From NCBI GenBank assembly GCA_044450785.1, contig JBIOJM010000004.1, positions 9,926-73,925 of the forward strand: a stretch of 64,000 nucleotides of DNA, read 5' to 3'. Positions within the stretch are counted from its first letter, which is position 1. Every line of letters begins with the position of its first letter. Below the pieces are notes generated by a model, which saw only the letters and a list, made by a program, of their open reading frames with translations, did no database searches and was not told the origin of the DNA. Source of the stretch: JBIOJM01 sp044450785 (GTDB lineage Bacteria > Planctomycetota > Planctomycetia > Isosphaerales > Isosphaeraceae). A program made the position numbers and the translations under genes. Shown here piece after piece: positions 25,266-34,099 of this stretch.

Positions 25266-25643
25266 GTGAACATTGCAAACCAGCAACGGCTCGTGCAAAC
25301 CCGCCGGCTGCGGCGTCAGCACCGGGTCCGCAACCGGATGTTTGGAACTCCGGAACGGCCGCGGCTCGCGGTCTTCCGCAGCTCGAAGCACATTTACGCG
25401 CAGATGGTCAACGACCAGTCCGGAACCACGCTGGCCTCGGCCAGCACCCGGGACCCCGAGGTGAGGGCGCAGCTCAAATACGGCGGCAACAAGGCCGCCG
25501 CGGCCTTGGTCGGCCGTGTGGTCGCCGAGCGTGCCAAAAAGGCCGGTATTGACAAGGTTTGCTTCGACCGCCGAAGCTACAAGTATCATGGGCGCGTCGC
25601 GGCGCTGGCGCAGGCTGCCCGCGAAGCGGGGTTGCAGTTTTGA
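25266..25643 (+). CDS. rplR: Ribosomal protein L18
   Basis: 125 aa from GTG 25266. Conserved RRQHRVRNRMFGTPERPRLAVFRSSKHIYAQ, with CFDRRSYKYHGRVAALAQAAREAGL at the end. L18 binds 5S rRNA. The 99-bp gap before it carries the short direct repeat atcgaaaatcgaaaat. Confidence 0.95.
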   Translation: MNIANQQRLVQTRRLRRQHRVRNRMFGTPERPRLAVFRSSKHIYAQMVNDQSGTTLASASTRDPEVRAQLKYGGNKAAAALVGRVVAERAKKAGIDKVCFDRRSYKYHGRVAALAQAAREAGLQF

Positions 25644-25660
25644 GGGAGAGGAGTTCGTCC

Positions 25661-26158
25661 GTGTCGAGCGATGGTCGTGAACGCGATCGCGATCGTGGGG
25701 AATGGAGCGAGAGCGTGGTGTCGATCCGACGCTGCGCGGCGGTGGTCAAGGGAGGCCGGCGATTCAGCTTCAATGCCTTGGTCGTCGTTGGTAACGGCCG
25801 CGGGCAGGTGGGCTGGGGCTATGGCAAGGCCAACGAGGTCCCTCCCGCGGTCGAAAAGGGCGTCAAGGACGCCCACAAGCAAATGAAGCGGGTCAACCTC
25901 AGAGGAGGGACGATCCCCCATATGGTCATCGGCCGGTTCGGGGCGGCCAAGGTCATGTTGATGCCGGCAAGCCCCGGGACGGGCGTCATCGCCGGGGGTG
26001 CCGTGCGCGCCGTGGTCCAATCCGCCGGAGTCAAGGACATCCTGACCAAGAGCTTCGGCTCGAACAACAAGCTGAACCTCGTCAAGGCCGCGATCAACGG
26101 CTTGCTGCAACTTCGAACCAAGGACGAGATTGCTCGTCTGCGAGGAGTGCCCCTGTAA
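25661..26158 (+). CDS. rpsE: Ribosomal protein S5
   Basis: 165 aa from GTG 25661 with GAGGAG 7 nt upstream. Conserved VVKGGRRFSFNALVVVGNGRGQVGWGYGKA, GGTIPHMVIGRFGAAKV and AGVKDILTKSFGSNN. S5 takes part in decoding accuracy and mRNA unwinding. Its stop overlaps the rplO start by one base (TAATG), leaving no room for rpmD. Confidence 0.95.
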   Translation: MSSDGRERDRDRGEWSESVVSIRRCAAVVKGGRRFSFNALVVVGNGRGQVGWGYGKANEVPPAVEKGVKDAHKQMKRVNLRGGTIPHMVIGRFGAAKVMLMPASPGTGVIAGGAVRAVVQSAGVKDILTKSFGSNNKLNLVKAAINGLLQLRTKDEIARLRGVPL

Positions 26159-26661
26159 TGCAATTACACGACGTCCATCAGGGGATCCACCGCCGCAAGA
26201 AGCGGAAGCGGATCGGCCGGGGGATCGGCTCGGGGCACGGCAAAACCTCGGGGAAGGGGCACAAGGGCCACGCCTCGCGCCAGGGGTTCAAGCTCAGCCC
26301 CATCTTCGAGGGGGGCCAGATGCCCCTGGCCCGCCGGGTGCCCAAGCGCGGATTTCTCAACGGCCCGTTCAAGAAAAGCTACGCCATCGTCAATCTGGCC
26401 GAGCTGGAGGCCAGGTTCGATCCGGGCACGGTCGTCGATGAAAAATCGCTGCGAGCGACGGGACTGGTCAAGGGCCAGGAGTTCGACGGCATCAAGATCC
26501 TGGGCAACGGCGCGCTGACCAAACGCCTGGAGGTGCATGCCACCAAGTTCAGCGGCTCGGCCGCCTCCAAGATCGCCGCCGCCGGCGGCAAGACCGTCGT
26601 CGTTCCGTACAAACCACACGCGGTCCCTGGGCGGCCGCAGGTGGACCCCCAGGCCGTCTAG
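26158..26661 (+). CDS. rplO: Ribosomal protein L15
   Basis: 167 aa, ATG 26158. Conserved RRKKRKRIGRGIGSGHGKTSGKGHKG and FEGGQMPLARRVPKRGF. L15 is a late 50S assembly protein. It is followed not by secY directly, as is usual, but by a toxin-antitoxin pair after a 119-bp gap. Confidence 0.95.
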   Translation: MQLHDVHQGIHRRKKRKRIGRGIGSGHGKTSGKGHKGHASRQGFKLSPIFEGGQMPLARRVPKRGFLNGPFKKSYAIVNLAELEARFDPGTVVDEKSLRATGLVKGQEFDGIKILGNGALTKRLEVHATKFSGSAASKIAAAGGKTVVVPYKPHAVPGRPQVDPQAV

Positions 26662-26780
26662 CGGCCAGGTGGCAAGCGCCTGCGATCGGCGGGCCGCGGC
26701 AGTACTATTCATCACGGACGTTTCCTGTCAGGTAATTGACCTGAGCTCTGCTATGTCACAATTGGGGAGGTTATCCGGGC

Positions 26781-27005
26781 ATGAACGAGACCCTGAATGA
26801 GCTGGGGATCGACCGCCTGAGCGTTCCCGAGCGACTCGAGTTGATCGGCCTGATATGGGATAGCATTCCTACGAATGACCAAGTCCTACCGATCCCGGAT
26901 TGGCACATCCGCGAGCTGGAACGGCGCACGGCCGCCGCGGAAGCAGACCCTGGGGCGGCCGTTCCGTGGGAGGCGGTCAAGGCCCGCTTGATGGAACGTC
27001 CATGA
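26781..27005 (+). CDS. RelB/StbD-like antitoxin (addiction module component)
   Basis: 74 aa, ATG 26781. The pattern LSVPERLELIGLIWDSIP, then PDWHIRELERRTAAAEADP and PWEAVKARL, is that of the putative addiction-module component family (CHP02574). Its last bases overlap the toxin start (ATGA at 27002-27005). It should bind and neutralise the toxin and repress the pair; no operator was identified. Inserted inside the spc operon. Confidence 0.8.
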   Translation: MNETLNELGIDRLSVPERLELIGLIWDSIPTNDQVLPIPDWHIRELERRTAAAEADPGAAVPWEAVKARLMERP

Positions 27006-27298
27006 GCCTGCCTGTGGTCCTTCGCCCGGAGGTCGAGCAGGATCTGCTCACGGCCCGGGATTGGTATGATCAGCAGCAGGACGGTCTGGGCGATAAGTTC
27101 ACAGCAGAGATCTCCGTCGTCTTCGATCGGTTGGCCGAGATGCCCGAGTTGTACGCTGTCGCCTGGAGGGACGTCCGGACGTGTCGTCCAAGACGGTTTC
27201 CTTATGTGGTCTACTATCGGGTCTTGACCGACCGAGTGGAAGTGTTTGCGGTGCTGCACGGAAGCCGAGACCCGTCCTCATGGCAGTCGCGTGCCTGA
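27002..27298 (+). CDS. RelE/ParE-type toxin
   Basis: 98 aa from ATG 27002 (MSLPVVLRPEVEQDLLTARDWYDQQ). ParE/RelE features: an N-terminal RPEVEQDLLTARDWYDQQQDGLGDKF helix pair and a C-terminal CRPRRFPYVVYYRVLTDRVEVFAVLHGSRDP. This group includes mRNA interferases and gyrase poisons, and sequence alone does not decide which. Overlaps the antitoxin by 4 nt; secY starts 135 bp downstream. Confidence 0.82.
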   Translation: MSLPVVLRPEVEQDLLTARDWYDQQQDGLGDKFTAEISVVFDRLAEMPELYAVAWRDVRTCRPRRFPYVVYYRVLTDRVEVFAVLHGSRDPSSWQSRA

Positions 27299-27433
27299 CG
27301 CGGGGGCAGGGTGGACCCGGCTGGCGATCGGCGCGGCAACGACGTCCTATTCTTGTAACGGTCATTCTCCCGATCGGACGGTGAGGTTGACCCCCATGGT
27401 GATCAAGGCGCCGTATTGAGGAGGTGATCGCCC

Positions 27434-28816
27434 GTGGATAAACTGCTCACGATCTTCAAGGTTCCCGAGCTGCGGCGCAAGATCATGTTCACGGCCCTGC
27501 TCCTGGCCATCTACCGGCTCGGCTTCTATGTGCCGCTGCCGGTTGTCGACCAGTCGCACCTGAAAAACTGGGAGGAGCAGCAAAGCGGCAATACCGCGGG
27601 CAAGCTCTTCGGCACCGTGGCGATGTTCGGCGGCACCTCGATCGGCATGAGCACCATCTTCGGGCTGGGGATCATGCCCTACATCTCGGCTTCGATCATC
27701 TTTCAGCTTCTGGCGAGCGTCGTCCCCTCGCTGGAAGCCATGATGAAGGAGGGAGAAAGCGGGCGGAAGCGGATCAACGAGTACACCCGCTACGCCACCG
27801 TCGCGCTCTGCGCCGTCCAGAGCGCGTTCTGGGTGCAGTACATGATGAGTCCACAGATGAATGTGGTACGTGCCGAGTATCGCAACTTCGGCAACGGCCT
27901 GGTGTGCGTGTGCATCATGACGGCCGGCACGATTTTCTTGATGTGGATCGGCGAGCAGATCGACGAGTACGGGATCGGCAACGGGATCAGCCTCCTGATC
28001 ATGGCCGGCATCCTGGCTCGGCTGCCGGTTGCCATCACGGGGCCGAACGGCCTGTGGTACAACTCGACCTCGAAGCTGAACGCCGAGGCGGGCAAGTACG
28101 GCATCACCACCATCTTGCTCTTGATCGGGCTGTTCATCGCGGTGGTGGTCGGCGTGATCGCGATCACCGAGAGCCAGCGGCGGATCCCGACCCAGTCGGC
28201 CAAGCACGTGCGCGGCCGCCGCGTCTTCGGCGGCACCAAGCAGTTCCTTCCCTTGAAGGTCAACCAGGCGGGCGTGATGCCGATCATCTTCGCCTCCAGC
28301 CTTTTGATCTTCCCCTCGTTTGTCTTCAACAGCCTGGCGAAGGCCACCTCCAACCTGCGCAACGAGAGCTGGAGCATCGGCTCGTTGTTCGCCGGAATGT
28401 TTCAGGAGATCGCCGATGCCTTCCAGCGGCAGAGTTATATTTACACGGTCTGCTACATCATCCTGATCTACTTCTTCTGCTACTTCTGGACGGCGATCAC
28501 CTTCAACCCCAAGGACATGGCCGACAACCTCAAGGACTACGGCAGCTTCATCCCCGGCTACCGGCCTGGCCGCCGCACCGCCGACTATCTCGAGAAAGTG
28601 ATGCTCCGGATCACCTACGTCGGCGCGGCATTCTTGTCCTTGGTCGCGGTCATCCCCTCGCTTGTGCAGCAGGCGCTGAGTGTCGACTGGACCGTGGCGT
28701 CGTTCCTTGGCGGCACGGGCCTCTTGATCGTCATCAGCGTTTGCCTCGACCTGGTGCAGAAGATCGACAGCCACCTCATCATGCGAAACTACACCGGTCT
28801 GGTAAACCGGCGATGA
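27434..28816 (+). CDS. secY: Preprotein translocase subunit SecY
   Basis: 460 aa from GTG 27434. Ten hydrophobic segments, with FKVPELRRKIMFTALLLAIYRLGFYVPLP at the start, GIMPYISASIIFQLL (TM2), IDEYGIGNGISLLIMAGI and FNPKDMADNLKDYGSFIPGYRPG before TM9-10. SecY forms the protein-conducting channel with SecE and SecG. adk, often the next gene, is absent; map follows. Confidence 0.96.
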   Translation: MDKLLTIFKVPELRRKIMFTALLLAIYRLGFYVPLPVVDQSHLKNWEEQQSGNTAGKLFGTVAMFGGTSIGMSTIFGLGIMPYISASIIFQLLASVVPSLEAMMKEGESGRKRINEYTRYATVALCAVQSAFWVQYMMSPQMNVVRAEYRNFGNGLVCVCIMTAGTIFLMWIGEQIDEYGIGNGISLLIMAGILARLPVAITGPNGLWYNSTSKLNAEAGKYGITTILLLIGLFIAVVVGVIAITESQRRIPTQSAKHVRGRRVFGGTKQFLPLKVNQAGVMPIIFASSLLIFPSFVFNSLAKATSNLRNESWSIGSLFAGMFQEIADAFQRQSYIYTVCYIILIYFFCYFWTAITFNPKDMADNLKDYGSFIPGYRPGRRTADYLEKVMLRITYVGAAFLSLVAVIPSLVQQALSVDWTVASFLGGTGLLIVISVCLDLVQKIDSHLIMRNYTGLVNRR

Positions 28817-28877
28817 GTTGATAACATCGAGTCGCCGTCCTCCGGAGGCGTCATCTTGGAGTAGAGGAGCCCGCGAC

Positions 28878-29810
28878 GTGTCTTCCCACAGAAACATGGG
28901 ATCCCGGCCCCGATTGCCGGCGCTCTTTTCGGGGCTGACGCGCCGGCAGAAACCGGCGGGGGGAGGCGGCACGCGCGCCGAATCCCCTCCGGTGATCACG
29001 TTGAAGAGCCCACGGGAAATCGCCTTGATGCGCGAGGCGGGGCGGGTCGTCGCCAAGGCGCTGGACGACGTTCGCCGGATGGCCGTGCCGGGGGTGACCA
29101 CCGCGGAGATGGACCAAGCCGTCGCCACCGTCTTCCGGGAACATGATGCCACCCCGTTGTTCCTGGGCTATCCCAGCTCGGTCAAGGGAAAGCCTCCCTT
29201 CCCCGCCGTGATTTGCGCGAGTGTCAACGAGCAGGTCGTCCACGGCATCCCCAACCGTCGCCCATTGCGCGAGGGGGACATCGTCTCGATCGACACAGGC
29301 TGCAAGGTCAACGGCTGGTGCGGCGACGCCGCGGTCACCCTGGCCATCGGCACGGTGCGGCCCGAGATCCAGAAGCTGCTCGACGTCACCACCGAGACCC
29401 TTTCGCTGGCCATCCGCGCCATGGGCCGCTGCCACTCCTGGTTGGAAGTCGCCAGCCTGATGGAACGCTACGTCAAGAGCCAGGGCCTGTACGTCGTCGA
29501 AAAGTTCGTCGGCCACGGCATCGGCCAGACCATGCATGAGGAGCCGCAGGTCCCTAATTTCGTGAGCAAGGGGCTGCGACAGCACGACATCAAGCTCGAA
29601 CCCGGCGTCGTGCTGGCCATCGAGCCCATGGTCGCGCTCGGAACGAAAGAGGTTCGGACCCTCGACGACGGTTGGACCGTCGAGACCAAGGATCGCCGTC
29701 CCAGCGCCCACTTCGAGCATACCGTCGCCATGACCCCCGACGGCCCGCGCGTGATCACCTATCTGGAGGACGCGGACGCCGTTGCGACAGCGACTGTTTC
29801 ATCCGGTTAA
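28878..29810 (+). CDS. map: Methionine aminopeptidase type I
   Basis: 310 aa if started at GTG 28878 (GAGGAG 8 nt upstream); GTG 28992 would give the compact family form (MITLKSPREIALMREAG). The longer form adds about 38 residues of Arg/Gly-rich sequence without an obvious domain. Metal ligands are in place: IDTGCKVNGWCGDAAVT (two Asp), FVGHGIGQTMHEEP (His), AIEPMV (Glu) and HFEHTVA (Glu). Removes the initiator Met from nascent proteins. Confidence 0.93.
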   Translation: MSSHRNMGSRPRLPALFSGLTRRQKPAGGGGTRAESPPVITLKSPREIALMREAGRVVAKALDDVRRMAVPGVTTAEMDQAVATVFREHDATPLFLGYPSSVKGKPPFPAVICASVNEQVVHGIPNRRPLREGDIVSIDTGCKVNGWCGDAAVTLAIGTVRPEIQKLLDVTTETLSLAIRAMGRCHSWLEVASLMERYVKSQGLYVVEKFVGHGIGQTMHEEPQVPNFVSKGLRQHDIKLEPGVVLAIEPMVALGTKEVRTLDDGWTVETKDRRPSAHFEHTVAMTPDGPRVITYLEDADAVATATVSSG

Positions 29811-29992
29811 GACGCTGGAGGGCCTCACTTGTGCGTGTGGCTTCGCGCAATGTTGCGCGATCCACTCTTGCGGAACGGCAACCGCCCGACTATATTGGCT
29901 AAATTCGGCTTCGGCCTTGATGATATCATCTTGGGAATCAGGATGACCGCCGGCGCCTTCTGCCGGAAGCCATTTGAAGCGATTGAAAACTC

Positions 29993-30106
29993 ATGAAAGT
30001 GCGATCGAGTGTCAAGCGTATCTGTGAGAACTGCAAGATCGTGCGCCGCCAGGGCAAGGTCTACGTGATCTGCACCAACCCTCGCCACAAGCAGCGGCAG
30101 GGCTGA
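29993..30106 (+). CDS. rpmJ: Ribosomal protein L36
   Basis: 37 aa: MKVRSSVKRICENCKIVRRQ, then GKVYVICTNPRHKQRQG. The zinc ligands Cys11, Cys14, Cys27 and His32 match the C-type L36. The gene is short but complete and lies in the standard place before rpsM. infA, usually just upstream, is missing: the 182 bp between map and rpmJ contain no IF-1-like frame. Confidence 0.95.
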   Translation: MKVRSSVKRICENCKIVRRQGKVYVICTNPRHKQRQG

Positions 30107-30178
30107 TCGGGCGATGCCGGCCCAGAGCGCCCGGCCGAATTCAGTCTGAGCTGAAATGAACTTTCGGAGATCGTACGG

Positions 30179-30562
30179 ATGCCTCGTATTCTCGGTGTCG
30201 ATATTCCCAACGACAAGCGGGCGCTGATCTCGCTGCAATACATCTACGGGATCGGCCCGTACCTGGCCGGACTGCTCTGCCAGCGCACCGGGATCGACCC
30301 GAATAAACAGGCGCGCGACCTGAGTGAGGACGAGCTGGCCAAGCTGGCCTCGTTGCTGGACAACGATTTCACGGTCGAAGGCCAGCTTCGTCGCCAGGTG
30401 CAGCAGAACATCGCCCGGCTGCGCGACATCGGCTGCTATCGCGGTCTGCGTCACCGCAAGGGGCTGCCGGTCCGCGGCCAGCGGACACGAACCAACGCGC
30501 GGACCCGCAAGGGGCCCCGCAAAACGGTCGCCGGTAAAAAGGGCGTCAAGGAACTGCGGTAA
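30179..30562 (+). CDS. rpsM: Ribosomal protein S13
   Basis: 127 aa, ATG 30179 with GGAGA 8 nt upstream. Conserved MPRILGVDIPNDKRALISLQYIYGIG, EGQLRRQVQQNIARLRDIGCYRGLRHRKGLPVRGQRT and NARTRKGPRKTVAGKK. S13 contacts the P-site tRNA and forms bridges to the 50S subunit. A 278-bp gap follows before rpsK. Confidence 0.95.
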   Translation: MPRILGVDIPNDKRALISLQYIYGIGPYLAGLLCQRTGIDPNKQARDLSEDELAKLASLLDNDFTVEGQLRRQVQQNIARLRDIGCYRGLRHRKGLPVRGQRTRTNARTRKGPRKTVAGKKGVKELR

Positions 30563-30754
30563 CAGGATCGGTGAGCCGCGGGCCGTAGTCGAGCGGCTGC
30601 GCCCTTCCGGTCGACTTGGCCGGCTTGCTGAACGCGGCCGAGTCGTCGCGGGTCGGTCGCCATCGGTCGAGACGACGGTCACTTCACCGGTCGGGCGGCG
30701 GGAACGAGTGCCGTTCGATGGACCGACGAGGTTGTGCTTCTTGTGCTCTAGTAG

Positions 30755-30774
30755 GGCCGGCACTCTTGCCGGCC
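30755..30774. repeat. Perfect 8-bp hairpin in the rpsM-rpsK gap
   Basis: ggccggca-ctct-tgccggcc, preceded by gtag. The hairpin has no T-run, so it is not a classical terminator. Related GCCGGC palindromes occur near the transposase remnant at 42.7 kb, so it may be a dispersed REP-like element placed between alpha-operon genes. Confidence 0.6.
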
Positions 30775-30840
30775 AAGACGAGTGTCAGCGAAAACTGCGG
30801 CGAACCGGACCAGGTCTGATTGAAGAGGAGCAACGAAACC

Positions 30841-31221
30841 GTGGCGAAGGCCAAGAAACGGAAGGCACGACGCAACGTCAGCCGGGCGGTCGTGCACATC
30901 AAGGCGACATTCAACAACACGACGGTCACGATCACCGACCCCAACGGCGACGCGTTGTGCTGGGCCTCGTCGGGTACCGTGGGTTTCAAGGGAAGCCGCA
31001 AGAGCACGCCGTTCGCCGCGCAGCGGGCTGCCGAGACCGCGGCGTCGGCCGCGACCAAGTACGGCGTCAAGGAGGTGGAGGTCAAGGTCAAGGGGCCTGG
31101 CTCGGGGCGAGAAAGCGCGATCACGGCGATCCAGGCGTCCGGCCTGCTGATCAAGGCCATCGAAGACGTGACGCCGCTGCCTCACAACGGCTGCCGCCCC
31201 CCAAAGAAACGCCGGGTCTAG
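30841..31221 (+). CDS. rpsK: Ribosomal protein S11
   Basis: 126 aa from GTG 30841 (MAKAKKRKARRNVSRAVVHIKATFNNT) with GAGGAG 10 nt upstream. Conserved TVTITDPNGDALCWASSGTVGFKGSRKSTPFAAQ and the basic end DVTPLPHNGCRPPKKRRV. Shapes the 30S platform by the Shine-Dalgarno duplex. Confidence 0.95.
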   Translation: MAKAKKRKARRNVSRAVVHIKATFNNTTVTITDPNGDALCWASSGTVGFKGSRKSTPFAAQRAAETAASAATKYGVKEVEVKVKGPGSGRESAITAIQASGLLIKAIEDVTPLPHNGCRPPKKRRV

Positions 31222-31276
31222 GCTAGGTCTCTTTCGATTTCACGAGTTCCACTCGACCGAGGGTTGCTGATCCGCC

Positions 31277-31906
31277 ATGGGACGTCATATTGGACCGGTT
31301 TGTCGACTGTGCCGTCGCGAAGGCACGAAGCTTTTCTTGAAAGGGACCCGGTGCGACACGCCCAAGTGCGCGGTCGATCGTCGCGATGGCGTGCCGGGCA
31401 TGCATCAATTCCGCCGCAGCAAGCCGAGCGAGTATGCCATTCGGCTGCGGGAGAAACAAAAGGTCAAGCGATACTACGGGATCTTCGAGCGCCAGTTCCG
31501 CAAGTATTACGAAGAGGCCAGCCGGCGGCCGGGGAACACCGGCGATGCACTGATGTCGCTCTTGGAGCGGCGGCTGGACAACGTGGTCGCGCGGCTGGGG
31601 TTTGCCGCCAGCCGCCCGCAAGCCCGGCAGATGGTCACGCACGGGCACATCACGGTGAATGGACGGAAGCTCGACATTCCCAGCTACATGGTCCGTCCCG
31701 GCGATCAGATCCAGGTCAAGGACCGCGACCACTCTCGGAAGATGGCGGCCGATCACCTGGCCACCGGAAGCAACTCACCGGTCCCTGAGTGGCTGGACAG
31801 GATCAGCACTGACCCGCCCGACGCGCGCGTGAGCCGTTTGCCCACCGCGCAAGACGTCGGGCTGCCTGTGACGCCCCAGTTGATCATCGAGTTGTTGAGC
31901 CGCTGA
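31277..31906 (+). CDS. rpsD: Ribosomal protein S4
   Basis: 209 aa, ATG 31277. The N-terminus has CRLCRREG...CDTPKC, a zinc-coordinating set of four Cys as in Thermus-type S4. The S4 RNA-binding domain follows (RRLDNVVARLGFAASRPQARQMVTHGHITVNG). Primary 16S binder and assembly initiator; in some bacteria it represses the alpha operon. Confidence 0.95.
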   Translation: MGRHIGPVCRLCRREGTKLFLKGTRCDTPKCAVDRRDGVPGMHQFRRSKPSEYAIRLREKQKVKRYYGIFERQFRKYYEEASRRPGNTGDALMSLLERRLDNVVARLGFAASRPQARQMVTHGHITVNGRKLDIPSYMVRPGDQIQVKDRDHSRKMAADHLATGSNSPVPEWLDRISTDPPDARVSRLPTAQDVGLPVTPQLIIELLSR

Positions 31907-31945
31907 CGACGCCCGGTCGATCGCTTTTTGGATGGGGAGATAACG

Positions 31946-32947
31946 ATGCGTATCCGTTGGCGTGGCCTCGAACTGCCCAGCCGGGTCATCTGCAACCGCG
32001 AGACGTTGAGCGACACGTTCGGCGAATTTCACGTCGAACCCTTCGAGCGTGGCTTCGGCCATACCGTCGGCAACAGCTTGCGGCGAATCCTGCTCTCGAG
32101 CCTGGAGGGCAGCGCCATCACGAAGATCAAGATTCTCGGGGTTCAGCACGAGTTCTCCTCGATCCCCGGGATGGTCGACGACATCACGGACCTGGTCTTG
32201 AACGTCAAGCTGCTGGTGGTCAAGAACCACTCCGAGGCGTCCCGGACCATCCGGATCGACCGAGAACGCCGGGGCGTCGTGACCGCCGCCGACATCCTCC
32301 ACGATGAGTCGGTCGAGATCATCAACCCCGACCACATCCTCTGCACGCTGACCGACGACGTGGCATTCCACCTGGAAATGACCGTCGAGAACGGGCGCGG
32401 CTACCGCACCGCCGCCGAGGGGCACGTCGAGGACGTCGAGATCGGCGTCATTCCGATCGACGCCAGCTTCAGCCCCGTCCAGCGGGTTGAATACCACGTC
32501 GAGAACACGCGCGTCGGCCAGCGGACCAACTACGACAAGCTGATCTTGCGCATCTGGACAACGGGGGTCCTCAGCCCCGAGATGGCCTTGGTCGAGGCCG
32601 CCAAGATTCTCCGTAAGCACTTGAACCCGTTCGTCCAGTACAACGAGCCCGGCCCGGGCCTGCCGTCCGAGTCGCTATCAGGCGACGGCGCTCAACACAT
32701 GCCGGTCGACGCCGAGCTGGAACGGAAGCTCGAGATGAGCCTGGCGGAGCTCGAACTGTCCGTCCGCGCCACCAACTGCCTGGAAAGCGAAGGGATCACC
32801 ACGGTCCGCCACCTGGTCAGCCGCAGCGAAGATCAGCTCTTGAACGTCCGCAACTTCGGTGAAACCACCCTCAAGGAAGTCCGCGCCAAGCTGCACGAGA
32901 TCGGATTGGACCTGGGAATGAACGTGCCGCTCAAGCCTGGCGCCTGA
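31946..32947 (+). CDS. rpoA: RNA polymerase alpha subunit
   Basis: 333 aa, ATG 31946 (MRIRWRGLELPSR) with GGAG 6 nt upstream. The N-terminal dimerisation domain has FERGFGHTVGNSLRRILLSSLEG; the C-terminal domain (LELSVRATNCLESEGITTVRHLVSRSEDQLLNVRNFGETTLKEV) contacts UP elements and activators. Full length. Usual position between rpsD and rplQ. Confidence 0.97.
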   Translation: MRIRWRGLELPSRVICNRETLSDTFGEFHVEPFERGFGHTVGNSLRRILLSSLEGSAITKIKILGVQHEFSSIPGMVDDITDLVLNVKLLVVKNHSEASRTIRIDRERRGVVTAADILHDESVEIINPDHILCTLTDDVAFHLEMTVENGRGYRTAAEGHVEDVEIGVIPIDASFSPVQRVEYHVENTRVGQRTNYDKLILRIWTTGVLSPEMALVEAAKILRKHLNPFVQYNEPGPGLPSESLSGDGAQHMPVDAELERKLEMSLAELELSVRATNCLESEGITTVRHLVSRSEDQLLNVRNFGETTLKEVRAKLHEIGLDLGMNVPLKPGA

Positions 32948-32976
32948 GTCGCCACCAACCACGCAAATCGAAAACC

Positions 32977-33396
32977 ATGCGACACCAAAAAGCCGGCCGC
33001 AAATTCAAACGGTCACCCTCGCATCGCCGGATGCTCCTGCGCAATCTGGCCACCGCGCTCCTGGAGCACGGCAAGATCCGGACCACCCTGGCCAAAGCCA
33101 AGGAAGTCCAGCCTTTCACCGAGAAGCTGATCACGCTCGCCAAGGACGGCTGGGACCTGAACCGTTTCCGCCGCTGTCTGGCCGTGCTGACCAGCAAGAA
33201 GGTCGCGTTTGACCTGTTCCATGAGATCGGCCCGCGGTACAAGGAGCGGTCGGGTGGCTACACCCGGATCTACAAACTGGCCAAGGTCCGCCAGGGAGAC
33301 GCTGCCCCGATGGCCGTGATCGCCCTTCTCGGAGAGAAGGACGCAATCAAGGCCCCGACCAAGCCGGCCGTCGTCGGCTCGTCCCGCGGCACGTGA
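32977..33396 (+). CDS. rplQ: Ribosomal protein L17
   Basis: 139 aa, ATG 32977 (MRHQKAGRKFKRSPSHRRMLLRNLATALLEHGKI). Conserved GPRYKERSGGYTRIYKL near the C-terminus. Last gene of the ribosomal cluster; L17 surrounds the tunnel exit. Confidence 0.95.
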   Translation: MRHQKAGRKFKRSPSHRRMLLRNLATALLEHGKIRTTLAKAKEVQPFTEKLITLAKDGWDLNRFRRCLAVLTSKKVAFDLFHEIGPRYKERSGGYTRIYKLAKVRQGDAAPMAVIALLGEKDAIKAPTKPAVVGSSRGT

Positions 33397-33499
33397 TCGC
33401 GATCAACGTCTGCTCGAAGCCGTGATGAGAGCTCAGGAAGACCACCGGCGGATCACTCGCCGGTGAAACGGATTGCCGGCAAGGCGGGAGTGCAGCCCC

Positions 33500-33961
33500 G
33501 TGTCCCATCGATCACACGATCCGCACTGCATCTTCTGCAAGATCGTCCACGGCGAGGTCCCGTCGGCCACGATCCTCGAGACGGGCGGGGCCATGGCCTT
33601 CCTCGACCTCAATCCGATCAATCACGGCCACACCCTGCTCGTGCCCAAGGCGCACCACGCCCATCTGAGCGACCTGGCCGATGCGGTTGCCGCGGAGGCC
33701 GGCTCGCTCCTGCCCCGGCTCTGCCGGGCGATTACCGCTGCCACCGGCGCCGACGGGCTCAACGTGATCGTCAACAACGGCCAAGCCGCCGGCCAAACCA
33801 TCGATCACTGTCACTGGCACATCATCCCACGCTTTAATGACGACTCGGTCAACTGGCCGTGGCCGCACAGCGTCTACGCCGGTGATGAGCTGAGCCAGAT
33901 GAGGTTCCGCATCGAGCGCGAGCTGAGTCTTGATCCCGGCCAGGGCCGGGTTGAAAACTAG
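33500..33961 (+). CDS. HIT family nucleotide hydrolase or transferase
   Basis: 153 aa from GTG 33500. A Cys pair in CIFCKIVHGEVPSATI and the histidine triad HCHWH at about 103-107 define a Hint/HinT-like protein. These act on nucleoside phosphoramidates or dinucleotides. It follows rplQ on the same strand after about 100 bp and is probably a separate unit. Confidence 0.88.
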   Translation: MSHRSHDPHCIFCKIVHGEVPSATILETGGAMAFLDLNPINHGHTLLVPKAHHAHLSDLADAVAAEAGSLLPRLCRAITAATGADGLNVIVNNGQAAGQTIDHCHWHIIPRFNDDSVNWPWPHSVYAGDELSQMRFRIERELSLDPGQGRVEN

Positions 33962-34099
33962 ACCAAAGCACGCGCTTGCATCCGGCCCGGACGGACCTCA
34001 TCATGTCTCCACACCCGCCGCGGCGCACGCCGGCTCGATCGCGCGGCATGCCTGAATCCCGATCGCGACACCTCGCGAGTGCAACCTGTGCCCATCACC

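Noticed and set aside
27362..29152. Long minus-strand open frame opposite secY and map
   Set aside because: It is the antisense shadow of two certain genes. High GC keeps several frames open; its translation is low-complexity and Arg/Asp-rich with no domain.
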